In this document: positions 1-6,840 of the stretch, in pieces
Layout: each line of letters begins with the position of its first letter
Position numbering within the stretch: the stretch's first letter is position 1
Assembly (NCBI RefSeq): GCF_017303315.1
Contig: NZ_JAFKOI010000007.1
Coordinates: forward strand, 62,001 to 126,000
Direction: 5' to 3'
Length of the DNA: 64,000 nucleotides
Origin: Bacillus sp. NTK071
GTDB lineage: Bacteria > Bacillota > Bacilli > Bacillales > Guptibacillaceae
Position numbers and translations under genes: made by a program
The notes under the pieces: model-generated
Databases searched by the model: none
What the model was told of the DNA's origin: nothing
The model's input: the letters and a program-made list of their open reading frames with translations, nothing else

Positions 1-641
1 TCAGGATGTGACAGGGTGTAAACGGATAGCTTAACACCAACCCAGCCAACAATCATAAACGCCGCAATCTCTAAACCTGGCTTTGCTTTCAACAATGTAA
101 CAAAGTAGTTAGCTGCAAATCTCATAATAATCAAACCAATAAGACCACCTGCGAAGATTACTAGGAATTTCCCTCCATCTAGTCCACCAATTTGAGGAAG
201 AGGGGTATTCGGGAGAGTTACCGCTAATGCAACTGCTGCAAGGATTGAATCTACTGCAAAAGCAATATCTGCTAGTTCAATTTTAATGACAGTGCCCCAG
301 AAGCTGGCTTGTTTCTTTTCTTTGTTTTCCTTTTCTTTGTTTATCGTTTTCTTAAAAATCGTTTTTCGAACAATATGATTGATCGCAATAAACAATAGAT
401 ACAGTGCTCCTATTGCTTGCACCTGCCACACATGCACCAGAAACGAAATGGCGAATAGTGATGCGAAACGAAAAACAAAAGCACCTGCTAATCCGTAGAA
501 CAAAGCTTTTTTACGCTGTTCCTCGGGTAAGTGTTTAACCATAATAGCTAATACTAGAGCATTGTCTGCTGCTAGTAGGCCTTCAAGTCCGATTAGAAGT
601 AGCAAAACCCAACCATACTCAAGTAAAATAGCAAACTCCAT
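1..641 (-). CDS. TerC-family integral membrane protein, C-terminus cut by window edge
   Basis: Minus-strand translation gives a polytopic membrane protein whose acidic motifs LEGLLAADNALVLAIM (near residue 20) and ELADIAFAVDSILAAVAL are typical of the TerC/YkoY family, linked to metal (especially manganese) export. About 213 codons are present and the frame is open at base 1, so the C-terminus is missing. ATGs occur at 647 and 641; 641 is preferred because AAGGGGG lies six bases before it, whereas it abuts the ATG at 647. The gene follows a manganese riboswitch, which supports a YkoY-like role in Mn2+ efflux or metalation of exported proteins. Family is secure; the transported ion is inferred. 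Confidence 0.9.
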   Translation of the reverse strand, partial: MEFAILLEYGWVLLLLIGLEGLLAADNALVLAIMVKHLPEEQRKKALFYGLAGAFVFRFASLFAISFLVHVWQVQAIGALYLLFIAINHIVRKTIFKKTINKEKENKEKKQASFWGTVIKIELADIAFAVDSILAAVALAVTLPNTPLPQIGGLDGGKFLVIFAGGLIGLIIMRFAANYFVTLLKAKPGLEIAAFMIVGWVGVKLSVYTLSHP

Positions 642-684
642 TTTCATCCCCCTTGTTCTTATTTTTTATAGAAATACTAACCAC

Positions 685-717
685 AAAAATAACCTTTACC
701 CGCAAGTGGTAAAGGTT
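685..717 (-). terminator. Riboswitch expression-platform terminator
   Basis: On the minus strand AACCTTTACC and GGTAAAGGTT form a 10-bp stem with a short loop, followed by TTTTT. It lies between the aptamer and the TerC-family start, so it is the terminator that the riboswitch controls rather than an end-of-gene terminator. Confidence 0.85.
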
Positions 718-725
718 ATAAATAT

Positions 726-850
726 AGACCTTTACCATAAGTAAAGGTCTTGCTAACAACAGTTAAGTTGCCAACAAAGCCGAGAGTGTGAACACTCTGG
801 AATGACGACTTTGTTGTAAAAGCTACTCCCCTTTAGGAGTCCGATTATTA
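726..850 (-). promoter_or_regulatory. yybP-ykoY manganese riboswitch
   Basis: The minus-strand leader contains the family landmarks: AAAGGGGAGTAGC (822-834), GTCGTCA (803-809) and, on the 3' side, GCAAGACCTTTAC (741-753). AAAGG of the 5' side can pair with CCTTT of the 3' side as P1. The segment after the aptamer, GGTAAAGGTC, can pair either with GACCTTTAC of the aptamer or with AACCTTTACC of the terminator, giving mutually exclusive structures. By family precedent Mn2+ binding stabilises P1 and turns the downstream gene on. The TerC-family gene downstream is the usual partner of this riboswitch. Confidence 0.9.
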
Positions 851-863
851 GATTGTTAAGATT

Positions 864-893
864 ATATTAAATTAAGGACTAGCTATCAGTCAA
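864..893 (-). promoter_or_regulatory. Sigma-A-type promoter of the riboswitch transcript
   Basis: The minus strand carries TTGACT (888-893) and TAATAT (864-869) separated by 18 bases; a TATAAT (861-866) overlaps with a longer 21-base spacing. Transcription would start just before the aptamer. Confidence 0.6.
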
Positions 894-907
894 GATCTTT
901 TTTAATT

Positions 908-1087
908 GGCTTTTTTCTAAATGGTAATTTTCTAAAAGATTGTTACTTTTTAAAGATTATTTATAGAGAACACCACTTCATAGTTGATTGGAGCGGAAGG
1001 AGGCTCACCGCCCGCCCTGCGGAAAGCGAGCACCTGAAGCGCAAATCAACCTCTACTCTTATAGCGACATTGTCTACGAAAATAGCC
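908..1087 (+). repeat. Dispersed nested-palindrome repeat, copy 1
   Basis: About 180 bases running from GGCTTTTTTC to GAAAATAGCC, with the core TGATTGGAGCGGAAGGAGG, CACCGCCCGCCCTGCGGAAA and CATTGTCTACGAAAA. It is an approximate match, in the same orientation, to the repeat at 27524-27647 and to the reverse complement of 45978-46143. It lies between the TerC leader and the methyltransferase and holds no convincing ORF. GC-rich elements with this core occur in other Bacillaceae as far as I recall. Confidence 0.8.
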
Positions 1088-1094
1088 TTTTAAT

Positions 1095-1826
1095 TTAAGG
1101 CTTCTTACAAGAAAAAAGTAAAAATAACGGGATTCTCTTTCTTCGTTCATACTCCTCTTCACTTTCAAAGTTTTCTCTTAGAGGCGTTCCTTCGCGAAGC
1201 GCTTGAACCTCAAAACCAACCCGTTGCAAAGATATGAAATATTCTTCAATGGTTCGGTGATACTTAACAACTTCCTCACCAATCCAAGGTTCAATTCTTT
1301 TCCCAAGAGAAAAGTAATCATCCACAATCCAATTAGAGCGCTTTCCCCCTTGCATACTTCTAAACGAAGCTGTTACCACAGGATGTTGAACACTAAAAAC
1401 AAATTCCCCACCTGGTTTCAATGTGCGATAAACCTTTTTCATAACTTGCTCAACATCTTCTATGTAATGTAGAACTAATTGAGAGACAACACGATCAAAC
1501 GAGTCCGCTGGATACTCGTATTCTTCTAAAGAGGAGTGTTGAACATTGCCTTTTGCTCCCTCTAACTTATGAGCAGCTCTTTCGCACATGTTCTTAGACC
1601 CATCAATGCCTAAATAAGAAGAACAATTGCGCTTCAATAACTCTTCACCAAGTGTTGCATCACCACAACCCAGATCAAGAATGCTTAAATCATTGATATC
1701 CCCTAGAAGGTCGAACAGTGCTGGATTCTCAATCAGCTTGTTTGGACTTTCATCCCGATGTCGTCTTACCATATAGTGATCGTAGAACTCCTTATTGTCA
1801 TAAACAGACGAACCTTTATACTCCAA
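1095..1826 (-). CDS. Class I SAM-dependent methyltransferase
   Basis: The protein has the glycine-rich SAM-binding motif ILDLGCGDATLGEELL near residue 50, the acidic end of strand 2 (YLGIDGSKNM), SFDRVVSQLVLHYIED (motif IV/post-IV) and LKPGGEFVFSVQHPV, all typical of Methyltransf_11 small-molecule methyltransferases. I prefer the TTG at 1826, which sits eight bases after AGGGAGG; the upstream in-frame ATGs at 1853 and 1844 have no site and would place the ribosome-binding site inside the gene. It is monocistronic and separated from the upstream anti-sigma gene by a strong terminator. The substrate cannot be told from the sequence. Confidence 0.85.
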   Translation of the reverse strand: MEYKGSSVYDNKEFYDHYMVRRHRDESPNKLIENPALFDLLGDINDLSILDLGCGDATLGEELLKRNCSSYLGIDGSKNMCERAAHKLEGAKGNVQHSSLEEYEYPADSFDRVVSQLVLHYIEDVEQVMKKVYRTLKPGGEFVFSVQHPVVTASFRSMQGGKRSNWIVDDYFSLGKRIEPWIGEEVVKYHRTIEEYFISLQRVGFEVQALREGTPLRENFESEEEYERRKRIPLFLLFSCKKP

Positions 1827-1921
1827 TACTGTTTCCTCCCTCATTTTGAGCATTCTGCATACTATTCGCTAGTAGGTCTCAATCTCCTTCAGGTATTTCA
1901 CACGACCTTTTATTTCTCAGC

Positions 1922-1963
1922 AAAAAAAGGAAGGATTGTTTGAGATCTCAAACAATCCTTCCT
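1922..1963 (-). terminator. Terminator of the ECF sigma operon
   Basis: A perfect 36-base palindrome (1928-1963; arms AGGAAGGATTGTTT, centre GAGATCTC) is followed on the minus strand by a run of seven T. It lies just after the stop of the DUF4179 gene. Confidence 0.9.
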
Positions 1964-1970
1964 ACCATAG

Positions 1971-3332
1971 TTAATTCAACTCAACTTTCACAGGCTCCAA
2001 TTCAACAGGCAAATTGCCGCTTAATCCTCCTAAACTCACCCGGACCACATAGTTATCTTCATTGAAACTTTCCACTTTGCTAACATCAAAGGTACTTCTA
2101 AAAATAAGCTTTTCTTTATCTAACACTTCAACAGAATGCTTTAGTGGTTTTTCGTATATTTCTTTCCGGCTTTCTTCAACTAACACAACATCATTTCGAG
2201 CAATGCCTTGATAGAAAACGAAACCTCTATCAGAACGTCCATTATTAATTTGAAAATCAAGCGCAACTTTATCTCCTTGAACCTTCATCCTGTTTACTGA
2301 AATGACGTGATCCTGTCTTTTAGATTCAATTTCCACGGGTAGTTCTTCAGAAAGGTGAAGATAGTGATCTCCCTCCCCACTGACTGCTACTTTAGGGTGT
2401 ATTTCTACATAATCCGTTTTATCCTTAAGATTCTCAGGAATGATACTTCTTCCCTTTACAATGACATGCTTATTTTCTTCATAGCTTTCTAGGTCAATTC
2501 CATCCATTGATATGTGAACCTCTTCCCCCTTATCGTCAAATACTTCTAGACGAACTTGATCATTTTTCCCTTCAAGTGGGAACGTCCCAGTATAATCGAT
2601 CGCTGTTGACGCCTGGCCCTCTATAATGGAATCAAATTGGACAGCAACACCTGCTTTTTCGTTATGTCTTGATTGATTCACTTTCATTTCTTCATATGGG
2701 AGTTGTTCAATTGGTACATCGAATTTCCAGGAACCTTCTTTATCTCCAATTCTTTTAAACTCTAACGGAAAGGTCGTATTGGCTGGAAGTTCTTCCTTCG
2801 GATAAGATAACTGTATTTTTCCAACATACCCATCGCCACTTTCTTCCATGGCAACGATCTCTTTACTATCACTGATTGCCTCATTGCCACCGTATATCTC
2901 ATAGAAACCGTTAATTTCATTAAACTCATTTTCTTTTACCTTTCCTTCCACTCTAAAAGAAACACCTACAACTGCACCATCGTAATACGCACTAGTCATT
3001 TCAACGTCAATTCCTTTATCACTCGTTTTCTCATCGAGCTCTGTTATTAAATGTTGTGAAGTTAAATTCCGCCCAACCAAATCATTGAATATATGATAGG
3101 CTTCTCCAATAACTGGGACATCCGCTAGGGCATTAGACATACCTGATGAAAGGAATGTTGCTGATAGAAAGACCGCCGCTGCAGTTGATAGAATTGATCG
3201 TTTCATTCTTCTTTGTCGTCTAAACGAACTTTTGCTATCTGCTTTATCAATTCCTGATTTGATCGAACGTAATAGCTCATCCTCAGGTACTTCGATTTTG
3301 TCATATTGATCTTTATAAAGATTTTCCTTCAT
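1971..3332 (-). CDS. DUF4179-type anti-sigma factor-like membrane protein
   Basis: 453 aa. The N-terminal ~48 residues are charged and cytoplasmic-looking, followed by one membrane span (SILSTAAAVFLSATFLSSG, near 47-65) and the sequence ALADVPVIGEAYHIFNDLVG that is characteristic of DUF4179 proteins. The remaining ~380 residues form a predicted extracytoplasmic beta-rich region. Such proteins are encoded immediately after ECF sigma factors and are thought to hold the sigma factor at the membrane until an envelope signal arrives. The start overlaps the sigma gene by 20 bases, indicating translational coupling. The signal sensed is unknown. Confidence 0.85.
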   Translation of the reverse strand: MKENLYKDQYDKIEVPEDELLRSIKSGIDKADSKSSFRRQRRMKRSILSTAAAVFLSATFLSSGMSNALADVPVIGEAYHIFNDLVGRNLTSQHLITELDEKTSDKGIDVEMTSAYYDGAVVGVSFRVEGKVKENEFNEINGFYEIYGGNEAISDSKEIVAMEESGDGYVGKIQLSYPKEELPANTTFPLEFKRIGDKEGSWKFDVPIEQLPYEEMKVNQSRHNEKAGVAVQFDSIIEGQASTAIDYTGTFPLEGKNDQVRLEVFDDKGEEVHISMDGIDLESYEENKHVIVKGRSIIPENLKDKTDYVEIHPKVAVSGEGDHYLHLSEELPVEIESKRQDHVISVNRMKVQGDKVALDFQINNGRSDRGFVFYQGIARNDVVLVEESRKEIYEKPLKHSVEVLDKEKLIFRSTFDVSKVESFNEDNYVVRVSLGGLSGNLPVELEPVKVELN

Positions 3333-3846
3333 TAAACCCAGCCCCCTCTAGAATCGTTTTTAATTGTTTTCTCCCTCTTTGGAGATACGTCTTCACAGTA
3401 TTTTCAGGTAGTTCGAGTACGTTAGCTACTTCTTTAATCGACAGATCATGATAATGAAATAGAACAATTACATCTCTATAATGATGTTTTAGTTCATTTA
3501 TCGCATTTGCTAAATCCATACATTCATCAGAACTTTTCTCTACCCTAGACAGAATTGGCGTTATTTTTTCTAATGCCACCTCATCTTTTCTTTTCCTAAG
3601 TGAATCGTAGGCGCAGCGAATCAGAATTTTTGTTAACCATGTGAGAAAGAACTTCTCTTCTTTTAATGTGGTGATCGCCAAAAAGCTCTTAAAGGCGGTT
3701 TCTTGAACAACGTCCAATGCATCTTCTCGATTTCTTACATAAAGGAATGCTGTTCGATACAATTGGTTTCTATGTAAGACAAGTAGTTTTTCGAAAGCCT
3801 CCTTGTCTCCTTTTATCGCTTTCTTTACAAGTTTTGCTTCATTCAT
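3313..3846 (-). CDS. ECF-type RNA polymerase sigma factor
   Basis: 177 aa, the usual ECF size. Region 2 is seen as FEKLLVLHRNQLYRTAFLYV and DALDVVQETAFKSFLAI (core and -10 binding), region 4 as LSIKEVANVLELPENTVKTY (HTH binding the -35). The start ATG follows AAAGGAGG at ideal distance. It is the first gene of a two-gene operon with a DUF4179 anti-sigma-like protein. The type resembles SigV/SigX-like envelope-stress factors of Bacillus, but which one is not decidable here. A TGAAAC box upstream may indicate autoregulation. Confidence 0.92.
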   Translation of the reverse strand: MNEAKLVKKAIKGDKEAFEKLLVLHRNQLYRTAFLYVRNREDALDVVQETAFKSFLAITTLKEEKFFLTWLTKILIRCAYDSLRKRKDEVALEKITPILSRVEKSSDECMDLANAINELKHHYRDVIVLFHYHDLSIKEVANVLELPENTVKTYLQRGRKQLKTILEGAGFNEGKSL

Positions 3847-3866
3847 GATTAACCTCCTTTAGCCAT

Positions 3867-3895
3867 TAGAGTGAGTGGCTAGACAAAAAGTTTCA
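3867..3895 (-). promoter_or_regulatory. Possible autoregulatory ECF promoter
   Basis: The minus strand shows TGAAAC (3890-3895) followed after 16-17 bases by CACTCTA. TGAAAC is the classic -35 of Bacillus ECF promoters, and the -10 is a weak match to CGTCTA. The predicted start point would fall almost on the ribosome-binding site, which is odd, so this call is tentative. Confidence 0.3.
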
Positions 3896-3967
3896 TTTCT
3901 AATAAATAAAATTATTCCGAACGAATCCTTACCTATTTTTCTACTAGTTTCACAGTCCATTAAATGC

Positions 3968-4019
3968 TTGGACAAACACACATTTTACCATTATTGGACA
4001 AATATACGTGTCTTTGTCC
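3968..4019 (+). repeat. TTGGACAAA direct repeat with overlapping inverted repeat
   Basis: TTGGACAAA occurs at 3968-3976 and again at 3994-4002, 26 bases apart, and GGACAAA (3996-4002) is mirrored by TTTGTCC at 4013-4019. The block lies in the divergent region between the ECF sigma operon and the CotB-like genes and is likely a protein-binding region; the protein is unknown. Confidence 0.4.
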
Positions 4020-4081
4020 CTCCATGATACGTACAATGCCATTACAAGTGTTTATATAAAATTTTGAAAGGATGTATTAAA

Positions 4082-4720
4082 TTGCAGGCTAACTTTTCTC
4101 ATATGAAAGATTATATCGGTCACAATGTACAAATCAATCGCGGGGGGCCAGAGAAACAAATTGGAGAATTACTTGATCTTCAAAATGATTTCTTAACGGT
4201 TAAAGGAGAGAACGATGTTGTTTTCTACTATCAGACAACTCACCTAAAAAGTGTCACGGTTAACACGAAAGAGGAACTTGAGGTAACTGTGACACCTATT
4301 CCCGAAAAGAAGGTTGTCACATTCGCAAAAGCTGATAACTTTAATGACTTGCTAAAGAACTTTCAATATAGCTGGGTTCAAATTAACCGCGGCGGACCAG
4401 AAAAAGTAGAAGGTGCACTTCTTTCCATTGCTGAAGATCATGTGATTCTTGCGAAAGATGCAGAGTTAATGCACATCTCTATGTTTCATATTAAAAGTGT
4501 GAGCAATCCCGTTAATAACAACCAGGAAGAAGACTCTAACGAGAACACAGATTCTAATGACAAGCAAAATGGAAACGAGTCTAAAAATGATGAAAATAAA
4601 GAGAAAAACAATCAAAAAAATAGCAATAAGAGAACATCAAGTAGTAACAACAGCCTCTTCTCTAACAACTGGAAACCAGTACAAAGAAGAAAGTCTTCTT
4701 CAAGCAAGAAAGGGTGCTAA
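4082..4720 (+). CDS. CotB-like spore coat protein (first of tandem set)
   Basis: About 212 aa. Two copies of a ~60-residue unit are visible, each with the signature VQINRGGPEK, then a GELL/GALL strand, an acidic turn and a HLKSV/HIKSV end (near residues 15-65 and 90-145). This is the repeat of B. subtilis CotB, an outer spore coat protein. The C-terminal ~65 residues are low complexity (N/E/K/D, then SSS and RRKSSSSKK), like the serine-rich CotB tail. TTG at 4082 is preferred because AAAGGA lies nine bases upstream; the frame also opens at a TTG at 4064. It heads a set of four related genes. Mother-cell expression is inferred from family. Confidence 0.85.
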   Translation: MQANFSHMKDYIGHNVQINRGGPEKQIGELLDLQNDFLTVKGENDVVFYYQTTHLKSVTVNTKEELEVTVTPIPEKKVVTFAKADNFNDLLKNFQYSWVQINRGGPEKVEGALLSIAEDHVILAKDAELMHISMFHIKSVSNPVNNNQEEDSNENTDSNDKQNGNESKNDENKEKNNQKNSNKRTSSSNNSLFSNNWKPVQRRKSSSSKKGC

Positions 4721-4722
4721 TA

Positions 4723-5196
4723 ATGGGAAGTAACTTCACGTATTTAGATGACTTCATTGGGCGTGTTGTTCAAGTTGATCGTGGTGGACCTGAGTCCCAA
4801 TCAGGAATATTACTCGCAAATCGAGAAGACTTCTTCATTCTAAAAGGTGAAAACGAAGCCATTTATTATTACCAACATACTCATGTAAAGAGCATTTCCA
4901 CACATTCTCAGGACGGCTTTGGTCTAACTACTGTCCTCATAGAAGAAGATTTATCAGAAGGAACTACTTTTACAGAAGTCCTAAATGAATTGCGTCACAA
5001 ATGGGTGAACATTAACCGTGGAGGTCCATCAAAGATGGAAGGTTTGATCGATAGCGTTAAAGGCGATGCCTTAACACTCATCTATCAGAACACACTCCTT
5101 TTGGTACCGATTTTTCACATCCGTAACGTCACTTTAGGAGCTCCAAAAATCGAGGAAAACGAACAACCGGGAGGAAAGAACAATGACAAATTTTAA
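4723..5196 (+). CDS. CotB-like spore coat protein (second)
   Basis: 157 aa with two CotB-type units: VVQVDRGGPESQSGILLANR ... HVKSIS and VNINRGGPSKMEGLIDSV ... HIRNVT. It lacks the serine/lysine-rich tail of its upstream neighbour. The ATG at 4723 follows the preceding stop (4718-4720) by two bases and has AAGAAAGGG at proper distance; the GTG at 4714 is inside that site. The arrangement shows tight translational coupling. Role in coat assembly is inferred from similarity to CotB. Confidence 0.83.
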   Translation: MGSNFTYLDDFIGRVVQVDRGGPESQSGILLANREDFFILKGENEAIYYYQHTHVKSISTHSQDGFGLTTVLIEEDLSEGTTFTEVLNELRHKWVNINRGGPSKMEGLIDSVKGDALTLIYQNTLLLVPIFHIRNVTLGAPKIEENEQPGGKNNDKF

Positions 5197-5647
5197 CAGT
5201 GAACATTTGGCTGATTTGAAAGGAAAAACATGTCAGGTCAACCTTAAAGGGCCGGAAGCAAAATCTGGACTACTTCTTAACGCTGAGGAAGACCATCTCA
5301 TGCTACAAACAGAAAATGAAATCGTTTATTACAATCTTGATCATGTAAAAAGCGTTTCAATTGATACAACAGAAACGACTGAAACAACAGAAGAAATGTT
5401 TCTAAATCCTATTAGCGAAAAATCATTCGGAGAAGTAGCAAAAGCAATGGAACACAAATGGATTACAATTAATCGTGGTGGACCTGAGCATATGGAAGGC
5501 GTTCTTGTCTCTGCTGAAAGTGACACTATCCTAGTATTAAAAGACCGAGAACTAGTTCGCGTAACATTTTTCCATATCAAAAGCTTAAGTACAATTCAAA
5601 CCAAAATTAAAGTAGTACCTGAGAAAGAAGAATTAAACAGAGCATAA
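5183..5647 (+). CDS. CotB-like spore coat protein (third)
   Basis: 154 aa with two units: TCQVNLKGPEAKSGLLLNAE ... HVKSVS and ITINRGGPEHMEGVLVSAES ... HIKSLS. In the first unit RGGPE is changed to KGPE, so the repeats have diverged. The start codon overlaps the previous gene by 14 bases and is preceded by GGGAGGAAAG. A short TETTETTEE linker joins the units. It belongs to the same operon as the two preceding genes. Confidence 0.83.
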   Translation: MTNFNSEHLADLKGKTCQVNLKGPEAKSGLLLNAEEDHLMLQTENEIVYYNLDHVKSVSIDTTETTETTEEMFLNPISEKSFGEVAKAMEHKWITINRGGPEHMEGVLVSAESDTILVLKDRELVRVTFFHIKSLSTIQTKIKVVPEKEELNRA

Positions 5648-5676
5648 TTCTTATATTGTGAGATGAGTGGAAAACA

Positions 5677-5829
5677 ATGATAGCAGCACTAACAATCTCA
5701 TTATCCGGCTATTTCATGAACCAACTCATTAAACTACCTATGCGATTAATTATTGGGCCGGTCGCTGAGGTGAAGTTCATTTCATTTTGTGAAGAGGAAA
5801 CGACATGCATAATCCTTCTATTATATTAA
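5677..5829 (+). CDS. Possible 50-residue membrane peptide
   Basis: An ATG at 5677 opens a 50-codon frame: one hydrophobic stretch (MIAALTISLSGYF) followed by a second hydrophobic stretch and a short acidic segment (CEEETTC), ending TAA at 5829. It fills most of the gap between the third and fourth coat-like genes and overlaps the start of the fourth by 25 bases. The ribosome-binding site (GTGG) is poor. I do not recognise the product, and it may be untranslated. Confidence 0.3.
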   Translation: MIAALTISLSGYFMNQLIKLPMRLIIGPVAEVKFISFCEEETTCIILLLY

Positions 5830-6572
5830 CGATCGTCGTCTTCCTCCTCACAATTAGTATTTTCTTTTGGTTAAAACGTTTGAAAGAAAGGGGGTCTAAC
5901 GTGAGCGATTTGACTGAATTAATAAATGAAACCATTAAGTTAAAACTGAATGGAAACAGTGATTTGAAAGGAGTTCTAATCGACTCAGGAAACGATGTTC
6001 TTGTCCTTTATGATGGTGACAATTTCATCTATGTCTCGCAGTTTCATGTCCATTATCACGAGGTTTGCACGAATGATAGTGACAAAGTCGCTAAACCAAA
6101 GGGTTCTTTATTTACTGAACCTGAGGCATTAAACTCAATCTCATTTCGAAAAACCTTGCAAGAATCTCGAGGAGTTTTTACTGAAGTATTCGTTTCTGGT
6201 CATCAAAGCATACATGGTTACATTACAAGTGTAATGAATGATTATATCGTCTTCCAAAGTCCTATCTACAAAACGATGTATATTTCACTCAAGCATTTAA
6301 AGTGGCTGATACCATATCCTCAAAATGTACGACCCTATGAGCTTACAGATAGGGAATTTCCTGTCGTCCCGATCGGTTTGTCATTAGCTCGCACATTAGA
6401 AGAACAATTAAAAAAATTGCTTGATCAGGTGGTCATTTTCGACCTAAATGAAAATCCTAATAAAGCCGGAAAACTAACAAGTATGCAGGGTAATCAAATT
6501 ACGTTAACGAGAGCTCGCAACAAGCCTGTTTTTCTAAATTACCACCATATTAAAACAGTCCACTTTCCATAA
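5805..6572 (+). CDS. Membrane-anchored CotB/DUF2642-like protein (fourth)
   Basis: 255 aa. An N-terminal membrane span (IILTIVVFLLTISIFFWL, residues 6-23) is followed by three degenerate units of the coat-repeat type: LKGVLIDSGNDVLVLY ... SQFHVH, IHGYITSVMNDYIVF ... LKHLKW and AGKLTSMQGNQITL ... YHHIKTV. The RGGPE signature is lost, but the strand-turn-strand pattern and H-x-H/HIK ends remain. GAGGAAAC precedes the ATG. Its place after three CotB-like genes suggests a role in attaching or organising the coat at a membrane; this is inference. Confidence 0.7.
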   Translation: MHNPSIILTIVVFLLTISIFFWLKRLKERGSNVSDLTELINETIKLKLNGNSDLKGVLIDSGNDVLVLYDGDNFIYVSQFHVHYHEVCTNDSDKVAKPKGSLFTEPEALNSISFRKTLQESRGVFTEVFVSGHQSIHGYITSVMNDYIVFQSPIYKTMYISLKHLKWLIPYPQNVRPYELTDREFPVVPIGLSLARTLEEQLKKLLDQVVIFDLNENPNKAGKLTSMQGNQITLTRARNKPVFLNYHHIKTVHFP

Positions 6573-6612
6573 CCGCCCCCTCACCCATTCATCCGTTCCT
6601 CGATAGATATGT

Positions 6613-6646
6613 TCGTCCGTTATCTTCTAACGGACATTTTGTCTTT
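6613..6646 (+). terminator. Terminator of the CotB-like cluster
   Basis: GTCCGTTA and TAACGGAC (6615-6635) form an 8-bp stem with loop TCTTC, followed by ATTTTGTCTTT. It ends the plus-strand coat gene cluster. The remaining ~190 bases before the M36 gene hold no other feature I can support. Confidence 0.65.
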
Positions 6647-6840
6647 ACCTTCCTTCCGTTTCTTTATCTGATTCCTTCCCCCTATTACCTATCCCATCTA
6701 TATCTTTAGTTCTATTCGGCCATAGTTCCAACAAACAAAGCTGATAGGTAGTTGTCAGTATTTGACGTGTTTTGCAAAGGAGATCGAAATAACCTGAAGA
6801 AAACCCTACTTATGCTAAATATAAGGGGGCTTCAACCATA

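Noticed and set aside
562-744. 60-codon plus-strand frame over the TerC leader
   Set aside because: It lies antisense to the TerC start and riboswitch, lacks a ribosome-binding site and looks like random translation.
3996-4050. Sigma-E/sigma-K promoter of the coat cluster (CGTACAAT)
   Set aside because: A -10-like sequence is present but no matching -35 lies at the required distance, so no call is made.
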